64,000 nt of DNA, from NCBI GenBank assembly GCA_031553215.1, contig JAVBLW010000020.1, positions 1-64,000 on the forward strand. The letters are read 5' to 3'. This document shows, in pieces, positions 25,823-33,922 of this stretch. Made by a program: the position numbers and the translations under genes. The stretch's first letter is position 1, and every line of letters starts with the position of its first letter. This DNA comes from JAVBLW01 sp031553215. GTDB lineage: Bacteria; Bacillota_I; Bacilli_A; Acholeplasmatales; Anaeroplasmataceae. The notes beneath the pieces were generated by a model. The model was not told where the DNA came from. It worked only from the letters and a program-made list of their open reading frames with translations, and made no database searches.

Positions 25823-26170
25823 ATGAATAACGATTATCAAAAAAGAGAAGCAAAACGTATTAGAGAACAATATGTTGAAAAAGAAGAAACTAAATTAGAA
25901 CAGTTAAGAAGGTTGGATCGTAAGGTAAAGTTACCTGCCGAAATATTTGTATATTCATTTGGTATAATTGGATCTTTAGTATTAGGATTAGGAATGTGTT
26001 TAGCTATGAAGGTTATGGGAGATTTAATGGCTCTTGGAATCGTAATAGGTTGTATAGGAATTATCATGATAGGAATCAATTATCCAAGTTATAAAAAGAT
26101 GCTCAATTCCCGCAAAAAAAAATATGGAAAACAAATTATAGATTTGAGTGATTCTTTGATAAATTCATAG
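25823..26170 (+). CDS. two-TM small protein, paralogue 3
   Basis: 115 residues, closest to paralogue 2 across the first membrane helix and the loop after it (GSLVLGLGMCLAMKV). N terminus IREQYVEKEETKLEQLRRLDRKVK, C terminus basic and helical. GAGGAGG lies upstream; an out-of-frame ATG at 25818 opens only a three-codon frame. 16 nt separate it from paralogue 2. A weak hairpin follows before the ABC genes. Confidence 0.75.
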   Translation: MNNDYQKREAKRIREQYVEKEETKLEQLRRLDRKVKLPAEIFVYSFGIIGSLVLGLGMCLAMKVMGDLMALGIVIGCIGIIMIGINYPSYKKMLNSRKKKYGKQIIDLSDSLINS

Positions 26171-26192
26171 AAAGTTAATAAAAAATTGTAAA

Positions 26193-26222
26193 AAGGTAGA
26201 AATAACAAAATTTCTATCTTTT
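26193..26222 (+). terminator. weak terminator/attenuator before the ABC genes
   Basis: AAGGTAGAAAT pairs with ATTTCTATCTT (one G-U) around AACAAA, with only four T residues. No separate promoter is evident for the ABC genes, so partial read-through is likely. Confidence 0.5.
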
Positions 26223-26240
26223 AATGAAAGGAATATGATT

Positions 26241-27155
26241 ATGAGTGAAACAAATATTATAGAGGTAAGTGGATTAACAAAGGATTTTGGTCATGGTAGA
26301 GGAATCTTTGATATATCACTAAAAGTAAATAAAGGGGAAACTTTGGGATTTCTTGGGCCTAATGGTGCAGGTAAAACAACCACTATTAGACATCTATTAG
26401 GTTTCACAAATCCAGGGAGTGGAAGCTGTAAAATATTAGGATATGATTGTTTTAATGAAAAGTGTGAGATTATGAAGCATGTTGGATATCTACCAGGAGA
26501 AGTAAACTTTCCAGATGGTCTTAATGCAAAGCAGTTCTTAGATATGTTAATAGAATTAAAAGATGTAAAAGAAAACAATAGAATGGAAGAATTATTAAAT
26601 TTATTTCCAATTGATTTAGATATGATATCAAAGAAAATGAGTGTTGGAGGAAAAAGAAAACTTGCGGTCATTGCTACATTTTTATCTGATCCAGATATTC
26701 TTATTATGGATGAACCATCAAGTGGATTAGATCCTCTTATGCAAGAAAGATTTATTGAATTTATATTAGAAGAAAAGAAAAAGGGTAAAACTATCTTACT
26801 CTCTAGTCATATGTTTGATGAAGTAGGAGCTCTATGTGATAGAATCTCCATTATTAAAGAAGGACGAATCATAAAAGAATTAACTGCAAAAGAAATAAAG
26901 AGACCAGTAGATAAAACATATGAGATAACTTTTTCTAATAATGAAGAACTTAGTGCATTTAGAAAAGAAACCTTCTCTTTTCAAAAATCAAAAGAAACAA
27001 ATGCAATTAGAATTGTTGTAAAAGATAAAGACATTAATTTAATGACATCGGTTTTATCTAAATATAAAATAGCTAATCTTGAGGAAATAGGATTTGATTT
27101 AGAAAAATATTTCTTGAATTTCTATAAATCTGATAGAAAATTTGGAGGTGTGTGA
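26241..27155 (+). CDS. ABC transporter ATP-binding protein 1
   Basis: A 304-residue ABC-2-type ATPase: Walker A GPNGAGKTTT, a signature with the variant SVGGKRKLAV, Walker B ILIMDEPSSGLDP and the switch His in LLSSHMF. A C-terminal domain of about 85 residues follows, as in CcmA/NatA-like exporters. ATG 26241 fits AAAGGA at 8 nt better than the ATG at 26235. It is next to a second, homologous ATPase and one permease, so the two ATPases may act as a heterodimer. Confidence 0.88.
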   Translation: MSETNIIEVSGLTKDFGHGRGIFDISLKVNKGETLGFLGPNGAGKTTTIRHLLGFTNPGSGSCKILGYDCFNEKCEIMKHVGYLPGEVNFPDGLNAKQFLDMLIELKDVKENNRMEELLNLFPIDLDMISKKMSVGGKRKLAVIATFLSDPDILIMDEPSSGLDPLMQERFIEFILEEKKKGKTILLSSHMFDEVGALCDRISIIKEGRIIKELTAKEIKRPVDKTYEITFSNNEELSAFRKETFSFQKSKETNAIRIVVKDKDINLMTSVLSKYKIANLEEIGFDLEKYFLNFYKSDRKFGGV

Positions 27156-27156
27156 A

Positions 27157-28068
27157 ATGGAAGAAATAATTAAAATTGAATCTTTGACTAAGGATTATGG
27201 TAAAAATAGAGGAATATTCGATTTGAATTTATCTATAAGAAGAGGCGAAATTTATGGATTAATTGGAACTAATGGAAGTGGTAAGACAACAACCTTAAGA
27301 AATCTAATGGGATTTATAAAGCCTAACATAGGTAAGGTAAGTATTCTTGGAAAGGATTGTTATGAAAAAGCAGATGAACTAAAGCCGTATATTGGTTATG
27401 TTCCAGGTCAAATTTCTTTTCCCGATGTAGGAACTGGTAAGAACTTTCTAAAGATTCAAGCTGAGGCTTTAGGGATAAAGGATTTTACTAGACTTAATTA
27501 TTTGTTAGATTTATTTAAATTAGATGCTGATGCAGAGTTGAAAAGAATGAGTAAAGGTATGAAACAAAAAACAGCATTGGTTGCGGCATTTATGGCAGAT
27601 CCTGAAATATATCTACTAGATGAACCTACAACTGGATTAGATCCATTAATGGTTGATAACTTTATTGAATTAATACTAGAAGAAAAAGCCAAAGGAAAAA
27701 CCATTTTTATGTCTAGTCATATATTTAAAGAATTAGAAAATACATGTGATAGAGCAGCGATAATTCATAAAGGGAAAATAGTTCAAGTAATTGATAGAAA
27801 TATGCATTATGATGATTATAAACAACCATACACCTTTGAATTTGAAACTGAAAAAGATTATTTAACATTCAAAAATTTAATTTATGAAATTACAAGAGAA
27901 AAAACAGATATTTTACAATTAACAGTTTCTGTTTACAAAAAGGATTTACAAACATTTATGAAGGATATTTCAAATTTTAAAATAAAATATTTAGAGCATA
28001 AACCTTATACTCTATCATGTTATTTTGATTTATTATTTGCTAATCAGGAGGAGAATAAAAATGTTTAA
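27157..28068 (+). CDS. ABC transporter ATP-binding protein 2
   Basis: A 303-residue paralogue of the preceding ATPase: Walker A GTNGSGKTTT, signature MSKGMKQKTAL, Walker B IYLLDEPTTGLDP, His in FMSSHIF. The start is ATG 27157, 6 nt after GGAGGTG; the longer TTG frame would overlap that site. It begins 1 nt after the stop of ATPase 1, and its end overlaps the permease gene. Confidence 0.88.
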   Translation: MEEIIKIESLTKDYGKNRGIFDLNLSIRRGEIYGLIGTNGSGKTTTLRNLMGFIKPNIGKVSILGKDCYEKADELKPYIGYVPGQISFPDVGTGKNFLKIQAEALGIKDFTRLNYLLDLFKLDADAELKRMSKGMKQKTALVAAFMADPEIYLLDEPTTGLDPLMVDNFIELILEEKAKGKTIFMSSHIFKELENTCDRAAIIHKGKIVQVIDRNMHYDDYKQPYTFEFETEKDYLTFKNLIYEITREKTDILQLTVSVYKKDLQTFMKDISNFKIKYLEHKPYTLSCYFDLLFANQEENKNV

Positions 28069-28780
28069 TAAAGCAGTATTTAAGCAAGCAGTTAAGTCAA
28101 ATTATATTATATATGTAGCTGTACTAGCAATTTTAAATTTATTATTAGTACAATTTTCTGCAATAAAGGATTTAACAGAATTATTAGGTGTAATATATTA
28201 TGGTATTATGGTAATTATGATTCCTAGTATTTTTATATTAATTGTCACGAATAAATTGTTATGTGCTCAAGTGGATAGTGGATCATTGGCATACACATTA
28301 TCTACTAAGGTAAAAAGGACATCTATAATATTTACCCAGGTAGTATTTTTAATAGGATCAATTTTTGTAATGTTCTTATCAACTACGTTAGTAAATATCG
28401 CTACTAATATGATAGTAGAATCATATAGCGTAAAAGAAATATTATTTATGAATATGAGTGCCTTTTGCGCAATATCTGCACTAGCAGGAATATGCTATAT
28501 GTTCTCTTGTATATTTAATTTATCAAAGAAAACAATGGGAGTGAATGGAACATTAACAATAGTATTTGTCTTAGCATTAATGCTTTGTCAATTTGCAGAT
28601 GTAGGAGTAGATGCACTTGCTAATTTCAAATATATAACTATCTTTGGTCTATTTGATGTAGTTTCAATATTGGATGGAACAAATGCATGGATAATAGAAG
28701 CAGTAATATTGGTGGTAATAGCTATAGTTACATTTGGTATTGGAACAACTGCCTTTAAAAAGAAAGATTTGCCATTGTAA
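28061..28780 (+). CDS. ABC-2 type permease
   Basis: A 239-residue protein with about six membrane helices and the segment DSGSLAYTLSTKVKR...TQ after helix 2, which is common in ABC-2 permeases of Bacillota that move lipids, drugs or peptides. ATG 28061 follows AGGAGGAG. It overlaps ATPase 2 by 8 nt. With one permease and two ATPases the unit is probably an exporter; the substrate is unknown. Confidence 0.82.
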   Translation: MFNKAVFKQAVKSNYIIYVAVLAILNLLLVQFSAIKDLTELLGVIYYGIMVIMIPSIFILIVTNKLLCAQVDSGSLAYTLSTKVKRTSIIFTQVVFLIGSIFVMFLSTTLVNIATNMIVESYSVKEILFMNMSAFCAISALAGICYMFSCIFNLSKKTMGVNGTLTIVFVLALMLCQFADVGVDALANFKYITIFGLFDVVSILDGTNAWIIEAVILVVIAIVTFGIGTTAFKKKDLPL

Positions 28781-28805
28781 ACAGTAAGCATAGGGAAAGT
28801 AAAAT

Positions 28806-28928
28806 ATGGAAAAAAATTGTCAAAAATTTAAGATAATATGTGTAGTTTTGATGTTGCTAGGATTATTTGCGTTAGGACTATGCATTGCACTTGGTAGACT
28901 TGATTCAATTTTAAATTTGAAAATATAG
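28806..28928 (+). CDS. 40-residue single-TM peptide
   Basis: A short ORF with AGGGA about 10 nt upstream. After a basic start (MEKNCQKFK) a hydrophobic helix (about 10-30, VVLMLLGLFALGLCIALG) follows, and it ends at TAG 28926. It begins 25 nt after the permease stop and is probably co-transcribed. The size and position fit a small membrane modulator of the transporter, but no family is recognised. Confidence 0.5.
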   Translation: MEKNCQKFKIICVVLMLLGLFALGLCIALGRLDSILNLKI

Positions 28929-28986
28929 GAGAAAATTATTTCTTAATTAAAAAACTTTAATAAAAGAATAATTTGATAATTAAAAA

Positions 28987-29079
28987 ATGTTATTTAGTGA
29001 TATTGTATTAAGTATTGCATTAGCAATCACAATGGTAGTTCTATATTTTGTAATAAAAAATAAGGATGATGATCTCTAA
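28987..29079 (+). CDS. 30-residue single-TM peptide (tentative)
   Basis: An ORF coding for a hydrophobic helix (residues about 3-23) and the charged tail KNKDDDL, ending immediately before a strong terminator. No good Shine-Dalgarno is visible upstream, so translation is uncertain. It is the last ORF of the island. Confidence 0.35.
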   Translation: MLFSDIVLSIALAITMVVLYFVIKNKDDDL

Positions 29080-29086
29080 TGAAAAG

Positions 29087-29112
29087 TCGTTTGGTAGCAA
29101 ACGATTTTTTTT
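29087..29112 (+). terminator. terminator of the ABC island
   Basis: TCGTTTG-GTAG-CAAACGA followed by eight T residues. Beyond it, 29113-29198 contains nothing recognisable. Confidence 0.9.
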
Positions 29113-29198
29113 GTAAAGTTAGTGTTACATTCTTTTGTGAAGGAAAGTAAAAATTTAATAAATTAGTTATTTTCCACCAAAAGATAAATATTGTTTTA

Positions 29199-29227
29199 TT
29201 GAAAACGACTAATGATTATGATATAAT
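29199..29227 (+). promoter_or_regulatory. promoter of cmk-rpsA
   Basis: TTGAAA (29199-29204), 17 bp, TATAAT (29222-29227). Confidence 0.75.
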
Positions 29228-29263
29228 GTAAAAAGTAATAAAATATTGAAAGTAGGTGTGCTA

Positions 29264-31294
29264 ATGATTAACTTTCAGGTTGCCATCGATGGTCCTGCCG
29301 GAAGTGGTAAATCTTCAATAAGTGATTTGATAGCACAAAGATTGAATTTTATCCATATAGATACCGGTGCTATGTATCGTGCAATCACTCTAGAAGCTTT
29401 AAATAGAGGGATAAATTTAGATAATGGAGAAGAATATAATTTCATAAATGATATTAAAGTTGTTTACACTAATAATAAAATTTTTCTTAATGACAAAGAT
29501 GTAAGCGATCAAATACGTTCTATAAAAGTAACTGAAAATGTATCTACTGTTTCAAAATATAAGACGGTAAGAGATAAGATGTTAGAATTCCAAAGAGATT
29601 CTGCATCACATGGTTTAGTTTTAATGGATGGTAGAGATATTGGAACAGTAGTGTTACCTAAGGCACACGTTAAAATATTTTTAACTGCTAGTAAAGAAGA
29701 ACGTGCAAAACGTAGATTAAAAGAACTAGAATTAAAAGGTGTTAATACTACCTATGATGAAATATTAGCTTCTATTGTAGAACGAGATTATAAAGATTCT
29801 ACAAGAGAAATTGCCCCTTTAGTGGCAGCAAAAGATGCAATAGTTATTGATACGACTGTATTAACTATAGAAGAAGTATGCAATAAAATAATTGAGATAA
29901 TAAATGTGAGGTTAAAGACTATGAATGATAATAAAAAAGATTTATATTCAAGCCATATTGTTAGAGTTGGTGAAGTTTTAAAAGGAGTAGTTGTGTCAAT
30001 TGATGATAGATGTATCTATTTAAATATTGATACATTTGCAGAAGGAACAATGTATTTAAATCATTATTCTTTGGATAAAGAAATTACTACTTTTAAAGGT
30101 CTTGTTAAAGTTGGAGACGTTATTGATTGTGAAGTTACTAAAGTTGATGAATCAAGAGGAGAAATCCTTTTAAGTAGATTAAATATTGCTAAAAAAGAAG
30201 CTTTTGTAAAATTCCACAATGAAATAACTGATTCAATTAAGGTTAAAATCACAAAGAAAGTTAATAAAGGATATATTTGTACTTCATCAAACATTGAATT
30301 TTTCTTACCAGAAAAAGAAGTGGATGAAGTTAAAATAGGTCAAACATTAGAAGTAAAGGTTTTAAATGTTGATGAAGAAAGACAAAGTGGTTTAGTTTCT
30401 AGAAAAGCATTTGAACGTGCTGTTTATCAAAATGCTAAACAAGAAGAGTTGGAATCAATTAAAGTTGGTGATGTTTTAACAGGTGAAATTGCTAATATAG
30501 AAAATTATGGAATTTTTGTTAAATTTAAATATAATAATGGATTAATACGTTTGAAAGAAATTGATCATGTTTATGTTACAGATCCTAAAAAAGATTTTAC
30601 AGTTGGAAGCAAAATTGAAGTTAAGGTAATTAATAATGAAAATGGTAAAATTGAATTATCAAGAAAAGCATTGTTAAAATCACCATTTGAAATCTATACA
30701 GAATCACATAAAGTAAGTGATGTAGTTAAGTGTACTGTTTCACAAAAATTACCATTTGGTGTGGTTTTTGAACTAGCAGACAATGTAAATGGATTATTAC
30801 ATACTAGTGAATTCTCATGGAATCCAAATGACAATTTAATGGCCAGTCTAAAAATAAAAGATGAAATGGAACTTGCTATTATTGCAATTGATCCTAAAAA
30901 ACAAAAAATTAGTTTATCAAGAAAAGCATTAATTGATAATCCTTGGGGAAGAGTTGATGCTAAAGAAGATGATGTAATTACTGCAGTCATCAAAGAAATT
31001 AGCTCAAAAGGTCTTGTGATTGAAGCTTTAGGTGTGGATGGATTTATCCCTGCCAATGAAGTTGTACTAGATAAAAAGAGTTCTAAATTAGAAGATTATT
31101 ATGATAAAGGTGAAGAAATAAAAGCCATTATTACAGAAATTAATCCAAAGGCATGGGTATTAAAAGCAAGTGCTAAAAAGTATCAAAATATTATAGAAAA
31201 AGAACAATTCTCACAATATATGGACAAACAAAATGAAGAAACTGTAAGTACTACATTAGGTGATTTGTTTAAGGATGTATTAAAGAATAAGTAG
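29264..31294 (+). CDS. cmk: fused cytidylate kinase and ribosomal protein S1-like protein
   Basis: Residues 1-215 are a (d)CMP kinase: P-loop DGPAGSGKSS, then DTGAMYRAIT and MDGRDIGTVV. From residue 220 come five consecutive S1/OB RNA-binding repeats (roughly 228-295, 305-370, 380-455, 465-540, 550-625), as in the S1-like YpfD encoded next to cmk in B. subtilis. Fused kinase-S1 proteins are known in some Bacillota. ATG 29264 with AGGTG 5 nt upstream is the start. An in-frame ATG with GTGAGGT upstream sits exactly at the domain junction (29921), so separate S1 synthesis is possible. Confidence 0.92.
   Translation: MINFQVAIDGPAGSGKSSISDLIAQRLNFIHIDTGAMYRAITLEALNRGINLDNGEEYNFINDIKVVYTNNKIFLNDKDVSDQIRSIKVTENVSTVSKYKTVRDKMLEFQRDSASHGLVLMDGRDIGTVVLPKAHVKIFLTASKEERAKRRLKELELKGVNTTYDEILASIVERDYKDSTREIAPLVAAKDAIVIDTTVLTIEEVCNKIIEIINVRLKTMNDNKKDLYSSHIVRVGEVLKGVVVSIDDRCIYLNIDTFAEGTMYLNHYSLDKEITTFKGLVKVGDVIDCEVTKVDESRGEILLSRLNIAKKEAFVKFHNEITDSIKVKITKKVNKGYICTSSNIEFFLPEKEVDEVKIGQTLEVKVLNVDEERQSGLVSRKAFERAVYQNAKQEELESIKVGDVLTGEIANIENYGIFVKFKYNNGLIRLKEIDHVYVTDPKKDFTVGSKIEVKVINNENGKIELSRKALLKSPFEIYTESHKVSDVVKCTVSQKLPFGVVFELADNVNGLLHTSEFSWNPNDNLMASLKIKDEMELAIIAIDPKKQKISLSRKALIDNPWGRVDAKEDDVITAVIKEISSKGLVIEALGVDGFIPANEVVLDKKSSKLEDYYDKGEEIKAIITEINPKAWVLKASAKKYQNIIEKEQFSQYMDKQNEETVSTTLGDLFKDVLKNK
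29906..29923 (+). promoter_or_regulatory. internal ribosome-binding site and ATG between Cmk and S1 domains
   Basis: GTGAGGT (29906-29912) precedes the in-frame ATG at 29921-29923 by 8 nt, at residue 220 of the fusion. Confidence 0.4.
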
Positions 31295-31302
31295 GTGAAG
31301 AT

Positions 31303-32607
31303 ATGCTATCTAAAGTGGCGATAGTTGGTCGTCCAAACGTTGGAAAATCAACATTATTTAATAGAATAATTGGACAAAGATTATCAATTACTGATAATGA
31401 ACCAGGAGTCACTCGTGATAGAATATATTACAAGGCAGATTGGCTTGGAAGAGAGTTTATGATGATTGATACTGGAGGTATTGAATTATCAGAGGCTCCT
31501 TTTACTACAGAGATAAAAGCTCAGGCTGAAGTTGCAATGGATGAAGCTGATGTAATTATTATGGTAGTTGATTGCCGTAATGGTGTAACAGAAGATGATA
31601 TTTATGTTGCAAAGTTGTTATATAGAACTGAAAAGCCAGTTATATTAGCAGTTAATAAAGTAGATGATCAAAAATTCCTAGATAACATCTATGAGTTTTA
31701 TGCTCTTGGATTTGGGGATCCAATCCCAGTAAGTAGTTCTCATGGAGTAGGTATTGGAGATTTATTAGATAAGGTTATTGAACTTGCTCCAATTAAAAAA
31801 GATGATAATTATAAGGATGCAATTACATTCTCTTTAATTGGGCGTCCAAATGTTGGAAAATCTTCATTAACTAACACTCTTCTTAATGATGAACGTGTAA
31901 TTGTTTCAAGTATTCCTGGTACGACTAGAGATGCTATTGATACAATGTTTACTGCATATGGAAGAAATTATGTTGTAATTGATACTGCTGGTTTAAGAAA
32001 AAAAGGTAAAATATATGAAAATACGGAAAAATATAGTGCAATTAGGACAATTGATGCTATAGAAAGAAGTGAAGTCGTTTTACTTGTAATTAATGCTGAA
32101 GAAGGATTTATTGAACAGGATAAACATGTTGCTGAATATGTTGAAGAGTATAATAGACCTTGTATAATAGTTGTAAATAAATGGGATACTATAGAAAAAG
32201 ATTCTAAGACTATGAATGAATGGACTATAGATGTAAGAGATAATTTTAAATTTTTAGATCATGCACCTATTGTATTTTTAAGTGCCTTAGAAAATCAAAG
32301 AGTTCATACTCTTTTCCCTCAAATAGAAAAAGCATATGACTCATATAATAAACGTGTTTCAACAAGTGTTTTAAATGATGTGTTTGCGGATGCGATTGCT
32401 ATGAATCCACCTGCTGAATTTAATAATGGAAAACCTAAATTCTATTATATTGCTCAAGTAGGGATAAAACCACCAACTTTTGCAATATTTGTTAATGACC
32501 CGAATTTTGTACATTTCTCATATATGAGATATTTAGAAAATCAATTGCGAAAAAATTTCGATTTCTTTGGAACGCCAATTAAATTGGTACTTCGAAAGAG
32601 AGATTAA
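31303..32607 (+). CDS. der: ribosome biogenesis GTPase Der (EngA)
   Basis: Two tandem G domains (GRPNVGKSTLFN at about 8 and GRPNVGKSSLTN at about 182, with DTGG/DTAG switch II motifs and NKVD/NKWD specificity motifs) and a C-terminal KH-like domain. 434 residues, full length. It is essential for 50S subunit assembly. AGGTGA precedes the ATG, 8 nt after cmk-rpsA. The order cmk-rpsA-der-gpsA matches B. subtilis. Confidence 0.97.
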   Translation: MLSKVAIVGRPNVGKSTLFNRIIGQRLSITDNEPGVTRDRIYYKADWLGREFMMIDTGGIELSEAPFTTEIKAQAEVAMDEADVIIMVVDCRNGVTEDDIYVAKLLYRTEKPVILAVNKVDDQKFLDNIYEFYALGFGDPIPVSSSHGVGIGDLLDKVIELAPIKKDDNYKDAITFSLIGRPNVGKSSLTNTLLNDERVIVSSIPGTTRDAIDTMFTAYGRNYVVIDTAGLRKKGKIYENTEKYSAIRTIDAIERSEVVLLVINAEEGFIEQDKHVAEYVEEYNRPCIIVVNKWDTIEKDSKTMNEWTIDVRDNFKFLDHAPIVFLSALENQRVHTLFPQIEKAYDSYNKRVSTSVLNDVFADAIAMNPPAEFNNGKPKFYYIAQVGIKPPTFAIFVNDPNFVHFSYMRYLENQLRKNFDFFGTPIKLVLRKRD

Positions 32608-32618
32608 GGAGATATATA

Positions 32619-33608
32619 ATGAAAATTTCGATAATAGGTGGAGGTTCCTGGGGAACTACTCTTGCTCAAACCTTAAGTGATAACGGTAATGAAGTACTTG
32701 TTCAAGATATAAATGAAGAATTTGTAAAGAAAATTAATGATAAGCATGTTCATCCATTCTTTGATTTAGAAATTCCTACTAATATTAAAGCTACAACATC
32801 TTTAGAAGAAGTATGTAGTTATTCAGATATTTTAATTCTTTGTGTGCCAACAAAAGTAATGCGACCCGTATTAAATAATATAAACAAAATTATTAGTACA
32901 CCTAAGATGTTTGTTAATGTTAGCAAAGGAATTGAACCTGAAACTTCACTTTTGGTGAGTCAAATATTAGAACAAGAAATCCCTAACAACGTATCTGCTT
33001 ATGTCGTATTATCAGGTCCTTCTCATGCCGAAGAAATGATTTATAGAAAATTTACTTCTTTAGTTAGTGCTAGCACTAATAGAGAAGCTTCTTTAAAGAT
33101 TCAACAATTATTCAGTAATGATACATATTTAAGAGTTTACACTTCTGATGATGTAATAGGTGTAGAAACAGGTGGAGCAATCAAAAATGCTATCGCAGTT
33201 GTAAGTGGCGTTGCCTCTGGTCTTGGTCTTGGAGAAAATGCTAGAGCTGCCCTAATTACTAGAGGAGTAAGAGAAATTATCTTAATTGTAGAAGCTTTAG
33301 GTGGTAAAAAAGAAACTGCCTATGGACTTTCTGGAATTGGTGATTTAATTGTTACTGCATCAAGTATGAATAGTAGAAATTTTCAAGCTGGTTTAAAAAT
33401 TGGAAAAGGTGAATCTTTGGATGATGTCTTAAACAATTCAAAAATGGTTGTAGAAGGTGTTAGAACTATTGAAGCTGCCCATCAAATTGGTATAAATCAC
33501 AATATTGAGCTACCTATTATTGATTTAGCATATTCAGTTTTATTTGAAAATGTTGATATTAATAAAGCTGTAACGACAATTTTAAACAGAAAATTAAAAA
33601 GTGAGTAA
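32619..33608 (+). CDS. gpsA: glycerol-3-phosphate dehydrogenase [NAD(P)+]
   Basis: Makes sn-glycerol-3-phosphate for phospholipids. NAD(P) motif GGGSWGTTLAQ (7-17), VSKGIEP, the conserved GPSHAEE, the catalytic Lys in GGAIKNAIA and the GLSGIGDL motif. 329 residues. AAGGAGAT precedes the ATG. In the der-gpsA operon; the operon ends in the compact hairpin module before the spoVIF-like gene. Confidence 0.96.
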   Translation: MKISIIGGGSWGTTLAQTLSDNGNEVLVQDINEEFVKKINDKHVHPFFDLEIPTNIKATTSLEEVCSYSDILILCVPTKVMRPVLNNINKIISTPKMFVNVSKGIEPETSLLVSQILEQEIPNNVSAYVVLSGPSHAEEMIYRKFTSLVSASTNREASLKIQQLFSNDTYLRVYTSDDVIGVETGGAIKNAIAVVSGVASGLGLGENARAALITRGVREIILIVEALGGKKETAYGLSGIGDLIVTASSMNSRNFQAGLKIGKGESLDDVLNNSKMVVEGVRTIEAAHQIGINHNIELPIIDLAYSVLFENVDINKAVTTILNRKLKSE

Positions 33609-33615
33609 AAAAATC

Positions 33616-33650
33616 AACCCTCCGACATATAATGTAATGGAGGTTTTTTT
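33616..33650 (+). promoter_or_regulatory. compact module: gpsA terminator, CATATAAT in loop, spoVIF-like Shine-Dalgarno in 3' arm
   Basis: AACC(C)CTCC pairs with GGAGGTT (33639-33645, one bulged C) and seven T residues end at the ATG. The 15-nt loop contains CATATAAT (33626-33633), readable as a vegetative TATAAT or a sigmaE/sigmaK-type CATAnnnT -10. GGAGG is also the ribosome-binding site. No convincing -35 was found. Confidence 0.55.
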
Positions 33651-33887
33651 ATGGATTTAAATAAAGTTTTTGATTTAATGGGTAAGAACAATATTGATCA
33701 GGCATTAATTTTTTCGTTGGTGGAAGAAGCTAAAACAATGGATTTGAGTGATGAGGACGATATTAGAGCTTTGATTGCGAAAGGAACTAGGCTTGCAGGA
33801 AAAGAACTTGACCCTGAAAAAGAAGAAAGAATAGTTAAGATTATAAAAAAAGAAGGAATTTCTCCTAGTTTATTAAATTTATTTTAA
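33651..33887 (+). CDS. SpoVIF-like sporulation protein
   Basis: A 78-residue soluble protein resembling B. subtilis SpoVIF (YjcC): an N-terminal helix, then the acidic stretch LSDEDDIRALIAKGTRLAGKELDPEKEERIVKII (residues 33-66), aligned with the family's 'DEKTIRxLIRQxxxLAxKPVxKExExxIxxxI', and an end in GISPSLLNLF. SpoVIF stabilises GerE during coat assembly in Bacillus. The position between gpsA and spoIVA supports a sporulation role. The assignment is by motif reading only. Confidence 0.65.
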   Translation: MDLNKVFDLMGKNNIDQALIFSLVEEAKTMDLSDEDDIRALIAKGTRLAGKELDPEKEERIVKIIKKEGISPSLLNLF

Positions 33888-33892
33888 TAAAA

Positions 33893-33922
33893 AAAAGCAA
33901 TTGATTTTTCAATTGCTTTTTT
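33893..33922. terminator. bidirectional terminator
   Basis: AAAAGCAATTGA-TTTT-TCAATTGCTTTT between the convergent spoVIF-like gene and the minus-strand dehydrogenase, with A/T runs on both sides. Confidence 0.9.

Noticed and set aside
26291..26671. 126-codon minus-strand open frame inside the first ABC ATPase
   Set aside because: Antisense of the Walker A region; composition is that of a mirrored coding sequence.
29111..29130. TTGTAAA-N6-GTTACAT, a near match to the bioY/acpP operator, upstream of cmk
   Set aside because: It has one mismatch in each arm, overlaps the U-run of a terminator and is far from the cmk promoter, so chance is more likely.
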